Below are positions 16,015-20,703 of a stretch of 20,703 bases of DNA, in pieces; position 1 is the stretch's first letter; each line of letters begins with the position of its first letter. The DNA is taken from contig JAEXXM010000078.1 of assembly GCA_023405815.1 (NCBI GenBank), forward strand, positions 1 through 20,703. The letters are read 5' to 3'. The notes under the pieces are model-generated. The model had not been told where the DNA came from and did no database searches. It saw nothing but the letters and a program-made list of their open reading frames with translations. A program made the position numbers and the translations under genes. This DNA is from Pseudomonadota bacterium. GTDB lineage: Bacteria; Pseudomonadota; Alphaproteobacteria; Rhizobiales; Hyphomicrobiaceae.

Positions 16015-16476
16015 ATGGATGATTTCACCATTGCCCGGGCCATCCATGTCGTCGCGGTCCTCTTCTGGATCGGCGGCGTCGCCTTCGTCACAACGGTGGT
16101 GATGCCCTCGATCCGCGAGGGATCTCCGCCGGAGGAGAGGTTCGCCGCGTTTCACCGGATCGAAGGGCGGTTCGCGTGGCAAGCCCGGATCTGGGTGGCC
16201 CTCGCAGGCGTTAGCGGCTTCTGGATGGTTTACCGGGCCGATCTGTGGAGCCGCTACGCCGATCCCCGTTTCTGGTGGATGCACGCGATGCTGCTCGTTT
16301 GGCTATTGTTCGCGACCATGCTCTTCGTGGTGGAACCCCTGATCCTGCATCGCCGAATGGCCAGCTCCTCCGGTCCGGCTGATTTCAGGCGGATGGAGTG
16401 GGTACACAGGATGCTGCTCCTGTTGAGCCTTATTGCGCTGGTCGGTGCGATTGGAGGCAGTCATGGACTTCTCTAA
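16015..16476 (+). CDS. CopD-like four-helix membrane protein
   Basis: A 153-residue integral membrane protein with four predicted helices: about 5-28 (IARAIHVVAVLFWIGGVAFVTT), 55-74 (RIWVALAGVSGFWMVYRADL), 87-108 (WWMHAMLLVWLLFATMLFVV) and 128-148 (VHRMLLLLSLIALVGAIGGS). A histidine in or near helix 1 (AIHVVAVLFWIGG), one in WWMHAM, one in VHRML and a final SHG are typical of CopD/DUF-type haem- or copper-associated membrane proteins. The exact role is unknown. No good ribosome site is visible at the ATG. It lies upstream of the ECF sigma gene, with about 190 bases between. Confidence 0.65.
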   Translation: MDDFTIARAIHVVAVLFWIGGVAFVTTVVMPSIREGSPPEERFAAFHRIEGRFAWQARIWVALAGVSGFWMVYRADLWSRYADPRFWWMHAMLLVWLLFATMLFVVEPLILHRRMASSSGPADFRRMEWVHRMLLLLSLIALVGAIGGSHGLL

Positions 16477-16609
16477 GGGAGAAGACATGCGGCACGAGAC
16501 GCGTTGACATAAGGCTTGGAAGTTCAATCTGGGTGAAAATTACCCGGCCTCTCGGAAGCGTCGCAACCGCACTCTACGTATGAAATGGGTCGAAGTGACG
16601 CCCTAAAGC

Positions 16610-16639
16610 GGAACCTTTAGGACGTTCCTGCATCCAATC
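16610..16639 (+). promoter_or_regulatory. Probable ECF sigma promoter of the sigma gene itself
   Basis: GGAAC (16610-16614), a typical ECF -35 core, is followed at a start-to-start distance of 18 bases by CTGCATCCAATC (16628-16639). The same two blocks at the same spacing occur upstream of the DUF4142 gene. Repetition of a -35-like core plus a 12-base identical downstream block suggests a shared ECF promoter with autoregulation. The gap between the element and the ATG is about 30 bases. Confidence 0.55.
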
Positions 16640-16670
16640 GTTGGTGTGTAGTCATATACAGAGCCCTTCG

Positions 16671-17354
16671 ATGACTGAGTACCAGATCGACGTAGATTGC
16701 TCGACGGAGGGCGAACTCGTCCGCCGCGCCGTGCGGAAAGAGGAAGGTGCCATTCGCACCATCATCCAGACGCACAATCGACGCTTGTATCGCGTCGCGC
16801 GCAGCATCGTTCGCGACGACACGGAAGCCGAGGATGTCTTGCAGGAGGCCTACCTGCATGCTTTCGCCAATATCGCCGGATTCCGCGGCGACTCGCGTTT
16901 ATCCACATGGCTGACCCGCATCGTCGCTAACGAGGCCCTGCAGCGGCTGCGGCACCGGCCGGCCAGTGAGCGGCCGCACGCCCCTGAGGCTTCGTACGGA
17001 GCACAGGTGATCCCATTCCCCGGAGCCGCGCAGCAATCCAACAACCCGGAGAGCACGATGGCCCAACGAGAAATCTGCCGCCTCGTAGAGCAAGCGATCG
17101 ACGCGCTGCCGCAAGAATTTCGCACAGTGCTGGTCGCGCGTGTCCTCGAAGGCATGAGCATCGAGGAAACCGCGGGATTGCTCGACATTAAGCCAGAGAC
17201 AGTGAAAACGCGCCTGCATCGCGCGCGACGCCTCCTGAAGGAGTCGCTCGCTGACCACGTCGGTGGCCTTTTCAACGACGTGTTTCCCTTCGACGGCCAA
17301 CGCTGCGCGCATTTCACCAATGCCGTCCTGGCCCGTCTCAACGCTTCGAACTAG
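16671..17354 (+). CDS. ECF-family RNA polymerase sigma factor
   Basis: A 227-residue sigma-70 family protein of the extracytoplasmic-function type. Region 2 spans about 25-95 (YRVARSIVRDDTEAEDVLQEAYLHAF, shown in part; FRGDSRLSTWLTRIVANEAL) and region 4 about 135-190 (IDALPQEFRTVLVARVLEGM; SIEETAGLLDIKPETVKTRL; HRARRLL). A C-terminal extension of about 30 residues ends in FPFDGQRCAHFTNAVLARL, which may have a sensing or regulatory role. The ATG at 16671 is used rather than an in-frame TTG at 16641, which would overlap the promoter. No anti-sigma gene is next to it. The downstream DUF4142, cupredoxin and folE genes are likely targets. Confidence 0.9.
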   Translation: MTEYQIDVDCSTEGELVRRAVRKEEGAIRTIIQTHNRRLYRVARSIVRDDTEAEDVLQEAYLHAFANIAGFRGDSRLSTWLTRIVANEALQRLRHRPASERPHAPEASYGAQVIPFPGAAQQSNNPESTMAQREICRLVEQAIDALPQEFRTVLVARVLEGMSIEETAGLLDIKPETVKTRLHRARRLLKESLADHVGGLFNDVFPFDGQRCAHFTNAVLARLNASN

Positions 17355-17359
17355 AATCG

Positions 17360-17389
17360 GGAACTTTATTCGAGGCGCTGCATCCAATC
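17360..17389 (+). promoter_or_regulatory. Probable ECF sigma promoter of the DUF4142 gene
   Basis: GGAAC (17360-17364) and CTGCATCCAATC (17378-17389) repeat the element found ahead of the sigma gene, again 18 bases apart start to start. A TTTA follows GGAAC in both copies with a one-base offset. The intervening bases otherwise differ, as expected of a real -35/-10 pair rather than a recent duplication. It lies about 50 bases before the DUF4142 start, just after the sigma gene stop. Confidence 0.55.
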
Positions 17390-17441
17390 CTTCGAAAGAG
17401 AGCGATCCGATCCTCGGTCGCCAGAAAACGGAGGATAAGAG

Positions 17442-17966
17442 ATGCGTTTTCCGATCGGAAGTACAGCAGCAGCATTTTTGTGGGTAGCGGCCGCATCGAC
17501 GGGGCAGGCGACCGACAAGCTAACCGACCCACAGATCGCGCACATCGCCTATACGGCGGGGAATCTCGACATCAACGCCGCGCAACTCGCCCTTCAGAAG
17601 TCCAAGAGCAAGGATGTGCGCGCCTTCGCCGAGAACATGGTCAAGGATCATACGGCGGTAAACGATCAGGCGCTCGCGCTGGTCAAGAAGCTCAAGGTCA
17701 CACCGGAAGACAATGCGACCAGCAAGAGCCTCACCAAAGATGCAGCCGATAAGCTTGTAGACCTAGACAAGCTCTCCGGCGCGGCATTCGACAAAGCCTA
17801 CGTCCACACCGAGGTCGCATTCCACAAGACTGTCAATGAGGCGTTGTCGTCAACACTGATCCCAAACGCCAGCAATGCCGAGCTGAAAAGCCTCCTGCAG
17901 ACCGGTCTCAAGATATTTCAGGGCCACGAGCAGCATGCCGGGCATCTCGCCAGTCAACTCCACTAA
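17442..17966 (+). CDS. Secreted DUF4142 protein
   Basis: A 174-residue exported helical protein with a CGGAGG ribosome site about eight bases before the ATG. A signal peptide (STAAAFLWVAAASTGQA) precedes the DUF4142 ferritin-like helical domain: DPQIAHIAYTAGNLDINAAQ, DVRAFAENMVKDHTAVNDQA, AFDKAYVHTEVAFHKTVNEA and a final FQGHEQHAGHLASQL. Histidines and acidic residues in the DH, VHTEVAFH and GHEQHAGH motifs recall metal-binding helices. The function of the family is unknown; it often goes with ECF-controlled envelope stress genes. It carries its own copy of the candidate sigma promoter and probably leads an operon with the two genes that follow. Confidence 0.9.
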   Translation: MRFPIGSTAAAFLWVAAASTGQATDKLTDPQIAHIAYTAGNLDINAAQLALQKSKSKDVRAFAENMVKDHTAVNDQALALVKKLKVTPEDNATSKSLTKDAADKLVDLDKLSGAAFDKAYVHTEVAFHKTVNEALSSTLIPNASNAELKSLLQTGLKIFQGHEQHAGHLASQLH

Positions 17967-17990
17967 GTGTGTCTAATGAGGATGACGAAG

Positions 17991-18317
17991 ATGCCTGGAA
18001 CTTGGCTTCGCCTAGCGGTTGCTAGCTTCATCGCGGTTCTGCTGGCTGCACCATCATCGGCGGGTGAGATCGTGCGGGTCACGATAAATGACCTGGCGTT
18101 CTCGCCGGCCCAGACCACTGTAAAGGTTGGCGACACGATCGAATGGGTGAACGGCGACTTCGTCGATCACACGGCGACCGACAAAGGCGGCGCATGGGAT
18201 CTCGCTATTGCTGCCGGCAAGACCGCGCGGCTACCGATCCCAACTGCGGGCACGTTTACCTACTACTGCAAATTTCATCCTGGCATGACGGGGCGTATCG
18301 ATGTCGACGCAAAGTGA
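17991..18317 (+). CDS. Periplasmic cupredoxin (type 1 copper, plastocyanin/azurin-like)
   Basis: A 108-residue blue-copper-type protein. The signal LAVASFIAVLLAAPSSAG precedes one cupredoxin domain. Type 1 ligands are H60 (DFVDHTAT), C93 and H96 in YYCKFHPGM, and M99. The size and the C-x2-H-x2-M spacing match amicyanin/plastocyanin-like electron carriers. In-frame ATGs at 17976 and 17982 and a GTG at 17967 are alternative starts; 17991 is preferred because GAGG lies nine bases upstream. It could carry electrons to a periplasmic reductase, including NosZ upstream, or buffer copper. The end overlaps folE by 17 bases. Confidence 0.88.
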   Translation: MPGTWLRLAVASFIAVLLAAPSSAGEIVRVTINDLAFSPAQTTVKVGDTIEWVNGDFVDHTATDKGGAWDLAIAAGKTARLPIPTAGTFTYYCKFHPGMTGRIDVDAK

Positions 18318-18933
18318 CCGGCTGGCTCGCCAGAACCTGCAATGGCCTGATCCGGAAGCCCTAAGTAGGCCTCCGATGTCCGAGGTCGAAGCGGCCTTCT
18401 GCACCATCATCCGTTGGACCGGGGAAAATCCCGATCGGGATGGATTGGCCGAGACGCCGCAGCGCATGGCACGAGCCTATGAGGAATACTTCAAAGGCTA
18501 CGCCGAGGACCCAGAGGCGATTCTGTCGAAGACCTTCGAGGAGACCGAGGGCTACGACGAGATGATCCTGTTGCGCGGCGTCCGCTTCGAGAGCCACTGC
18601 GAGCACCATATGGCGCCAATCATTGGACGCGCGTGGGTAGCCTACATCCCTAACGGCCGCGTCGTCGGCATCTCCAAGCTCGCGCGCGTCGTCGAGATCT
18701 ATGCCAGGCGCCTGCAGATCCAGGAGAAGATGACCGCCCAGATCGCCAACGCTATCAACACGGTTCTGCAGCCGCAGGGCGTCGGCGTGGTCTTGAAGGC
18801 CGAGCACTTCTGCATGACCGCACGCGGGATCATGAAGCCCGGCACCGACCTCGTCACCTCGCGCATGCTCGGTGTGTTTCGCGATAGCGCGATCACCCGC
18901 CAAGAGTTCCTGAACGAAACAATCCGGCCGTGA
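18301..18933 (+). CDS. folE: GTP cyclohydrolase I (type IA)
   Basis: A 210-residue enzyme converting GTP to dihydroneopterin triphosphate, the first step of tetrahydrofolate and related pterin synthesis. The family core is complete: GENPDRDGLAETPQRMARAY, VRFESHCEHHMAPIIGRAW with zinc ligands C100 and H103, IPNGRVVGISKLARVVEIYA, RLQIQEKMTAQIA, and AEHFCMTARGIMKPGT with the third ligand C171. The N-terminal 25 residues are variable; an ATG at 18376 is an alternative start. The 17-base overlap with the cupredoxin gene indicates co-transcription, an unexpected setting for a folate enzyme. It may be a second, stress-induced copy. Confidence 0.93.
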   Translation: MSTQSDRLARQNLQWPDPEALSRPPMSEVEAAFCTIIRWTGENPDRDGLAETPQRMARAYEEYFKGYAEDPEAILSKTFEETEGYDEMILLRGVRFESHCEHHMAPIIGRAWVAYIPNGRVVGISKLARVVEIYARRLQIQEKMTAQIANAINTVLQPQGVGVVLKAEHFCMTARGIMKPGTDLVTSRMLGVFRDSAITRQEFLNETIRP

Positions 18934-19266
18934 TTCTAGCGGCAAGTTCTTCGTCCACTTTGGACTCCAAGCGGACATGGACGGGCACGTAGTCGTAAGG
19001 ATGCCGCTGCACGCGCCAATGTCGGCTTGCTCGGGAGGCTGTTCCCTAATTCCGGGGCTGGGTGTCAAGCTCTCAGTGATCATCCTTGCCGGGCCCATGG
19101 TTCTCTTCGCGGTCAGGGCGAACCTGCCGCACGATGGGCGCAGACTGACGCTGGCGGATCAATGTGTGAAACGCAGTTGCATGGACGTGCTCTGCAAAGC
19201 CTCTCGCGATCTCGCCACCGCCATCGTCCCGGCAGGGACGCCTTTCTCCCGCTGACGGGAACTTAG
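18934..19266. other. Intergenic region between folE and the IS1182 remnant
   Basis: This gap of about 330 bases has no convincing gene. A 92-codon frame (18977-19255, plus strand) has no recognisable motif, no ribosome site and irregular composition. An eight-base GAGGCTGT at 19035-19042 agrees with the first half of the IS1182 end found further right, but the remaining bases do not. The region probably contains the point where the left part of the insertion element was lost. Confidence 0.4.
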
Positions 19267-20439
19267 GTCGGGTACCTCAACCAGGTGCAGTCCTCTCGTG
19301 GCCTCGAGCGCGAGTGCGGGAGGAACTTGGAGCTGATCTGGTCGGGTCGCTTGGCACCTGACTTCAAGACCATCGCCGATTTCCGGCGAGACAACGGTCC
19401 CGCCATTCGCAAGGTATGCCAGCAGTTCGTCGCCCTTTGCCGCGGGCTAGATCTCCTGGACGCCAGCATCGTCGCGATCGACGGCAGCAAGTTCAAAGCT
19501 GTCAACGCGAAGACGAAGAGTTTCACGCGCGAGAAGCTCAAGCGGCGTCTTGGAGAGATCGATGCGGCGATAGAAAAGTATCTCGTCGAGCTCGACCGTG
19601 CCGATGAGGTGGTGAGCAAGACCGGCATGGCAGTACCGGAGGCTCGGCTTGCCCGCGCGATCAAGAAATTGGCCCACTGCAGACGAGAGGCCAATGCCTT
19701 GAACGCGATTGAGCGGCGCATGGATCAAAGTGGTGAGACGCAGGTCTCGCTGACGGATCCTGACGCCCGCGCCATGGCGACGACGAGCAGAAAGCCCCGT
19801 GTGGTCGGCTACAATGTGCAAAGCGCCGTCGAGACTTTGTCGATGATGGCGCTTGCGGCGCGGAAGGTGATGCCCAACGACGATGTCGAGGCAGTTGCCG
19901 ACAAGGGATACTACAAGGGCGAGGAGATCGTGGCGTGCGAAGAGGCGGGCATCCCGGTCACAGTGCCCAAGCCCCACACCTCCAACGCAGCCGCCCATGG
20001 CCGCTTCGATCGCGCCGACTTCACCTACATCGCCGGCGATGATGCCTATGTCTGTCCTGCCGGCGCGCGACTGACGTACCGCTTCACGAACACCGAGGCC
20101 GGAAAGACGTTGCACTCGTACTGGACAGACGCTTGTGGAAGCTGCGCCATCAAAGACCGGTGCACCACCAGCAAGGAACGCCGTGTTCGTCGCTGGGAGC
20201 ACGAGAGCGTCCTCGAGCGGGTTCAGAAGCGGCTCGACGACGACCCCAACAAGATGTCGTTACGGTGCCAAACCGTCGAGCACCCGTTCGGAACAATCAA
20301 GGCCTGGATGGGCGCCACTCACTTCAAGATGAAGACGCTGAAGCACGTCGCCACCGAAATGGCGCTGCACGTGCTGGCATACAATCTGAAGCGGGTGATG
20401 GCGATCCTCGGAGTGCAGGAGCTGCTGAGGGCGATGTGA
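19267..20439 (+). pseudogene. IS1182-family transposase, 5'-truncated and internally deleted
   Basis: The frame opens inside the family motif GYLNQVQSSRGLEREC, so roughly the first 70-90 residues are missing; the first usable codon is a GTG at 19285. The catalytic acids are present: D in VAIDGSKFK (19480), D in AVADKGYYKGEE (19900) and E in VEHPFGTIKAWMGATH (20278). The zinc-like region CGSCAIKDRCTTSKERR is also intact. At about 19830-19845 VVGYNVQSAVET is joined directly to SMMALAARK; relatives have about 20 more residues there, so an in-frame deletion is likely. The ELIWSGRL motif is also one residue short. The product is probably inactive. Confidence 0.85.
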
Positions 20440-20502
20440 GGGGGCGACCGCCCGCCGCGTGCCGTCCTCGATCGACACCGACGCCAGTTCTCACACAGCC
20501 TC
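19267..20502 (+). mobile_element. IS1182-family insertion sequence, left end missing
   Basis: The element carries a DDE transposase gene and a right terminal inverted repeat GTTCTCACACAGCCTC (20487-20502), 48 bases after the transposase stop. The matching repeat in opposite orientation lies at 20577-20592 and belongs to a second element. No left end is found upstream, and the transposase lacks its N-terminus, so the left part is deleted. The start coordinate is the first in-frame codon after a TAG at 19264-19266 and is only approximate. Confidence 0.85.
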
Positions 20503-20592
20503 ATACAAGAAGCAGACATGCAAACTGCTTCTGGCGTTGAACTGCCGCCACTCCGTTGTGAAGTCGGCTCTGCCGAGAGGCTGTGTGAGAAC
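20487..20592. repeat. 16-bp inverted repeats of two facing IS1182 ends
   Basis: GTTCTCACACAGCCTC (20487-20502) and GAGGCTGTGTGAGAAC (20577-20592) are perfect reverse complements. They are the outer right ends of two separate elements pointing at each other, with 74 bases between. The spacer holds a further perfect hairpin AGAAGCAG/CTGCTTCT (20508-20515, 20525-20532) with a nine-base loop. No target-site duplication is evident. Confidence 0.85.
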
Positions 20593-20703
20593 GAAGGAGC
20601 GGCCAACCCACTGACACGACCGGGTGTCGGCTTGTGACCCTCAGATCGCTCCGAGCAGCTTCGGCACTCCGAGGATCGCCATCACCCGCTTCAGATTGTA
20701 GGC
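20577..20703 (-). mobile_element. Second IS1182-family element, right end only (cut by window edge)
   Basis: Read leftward, this stretch holds the end of a transposase gene, 48 untranslated bases and the terminal repeat ending at 20577. The terminal repeat is identical to that of the first element, the coding end is similar, and the untranslated part differs, so it is a related but distinct element rather than a copy. Its untranslated tail length matches that of the first element, which supports both right ends being intact. Confidence 0.8.
20641..20703 (-). CDS. IS1182-family transposase C-terminus (partial)
   Basis: The last 20 residues (AYNLKRVMAILGVPKLLGAI) and a TGA at 20641-20643 are visible; the rest lies beyond the right edge. 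They align with AYNLKRVMAILGVQELLRAM at the end of the first element's transposase, 15 of the 20 positions or so being identical. Whether this copy is intact cannot be seen here. Confidence 0.8.
   Translation of the reverse strand, partial: AYNLKRVMAILGVPKLLGAI

Noticed and set aside
16610..16642. EcfG-type general stress promoter GGAAC-N16/17-CGTT ahead of the sigma gene
   Set aside because: The CGTT copies are 8 or 24 bases from GGAAC, not 16-17. The repeated CTGCATCCAATC block explains the sequence better.
19035..19042. Possible left terminal repeat of the first IS1182 element (GAGGCTGT)
   Set aside because: Only eight of sixteen bases agree and the sequence between it and the transposase does not encode the missing N-terminus.

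Overview
The window looks like an accessory, respiratory segment of an alphaproteobacterial chromosome or large plasmid, probably from the order Hyphomicrobiales (Rhizobiales). The signs are high GC, tightly overlapping genes, a Tat-exported clade I-type nitrous oxide reductase with nosX at the operon end, and alphaproteobacterial-looking stress genes. I cannot name a genus from the sequence alone.

Left part (1-10220): after a short membrane-protein tail running off the left edge, a ferritin-like diiron protein gene (minus strand) diverges from a complete nitrous oxide respiration operon, nosR-nosZ-nosD-nosF-nosY-nosL-nosX. NosZ is the periplasmic N2O reductase. NosR is its membrane flavo-iron-sulfur electron donor. 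NosDFY is the ABC-type maturation complex, NosL the copper-chaperone lipoprotein and NosX the flavin transferase that loads FMN on NosR. Genes overlap by 1-8 bases or are nearly contiguous, so the operon appears translationally coupled.

Middle (10221-13987): a structured non-coding stretch that may be a group II intron remnant is followed by a frameshifted DUF488 gene and nsrR (both minus strand). Diverging from nsrR is a six-gene run: a small secreted protein with an SDRTP repeat, a small membrane protein, a secreted CHRD-like protein with an EF-hand loop, the 7Fe ferredoxin FdxA, a YeaR-like DUF1971 protein and a group III truncated haemoglobin. A good match to the NsrR operator lies in the divergent promoter, so this looks like a nitric-oxide-responsive operon containing three genes of unknown function.

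Right part (13988-20703): a cystathionine gamma-synthase-type PLP enzyme, two unrelated small membrane proteins, and an ECF sigma factor followed by a DUF4142 protein, a type 1 copper protein and GTP cyclohydrolase I (folE, overlapping the cupredoxin gene). The sigma gene and the DUF4142 gene carry the same two-part promoter element with identical spacing, which suggests the sigma factor drives both. The window ends in two IS1182-family elements in tail-to-tail orientation. The first is 5'-truncated and appears internally deleted; the second runs off the right edge.

The most interesting parts are the NsrR-linked operon with its unknown genes, the self-contained ECF sigma regulon, and the structured RNA between nosX and the DUF488 remnant.
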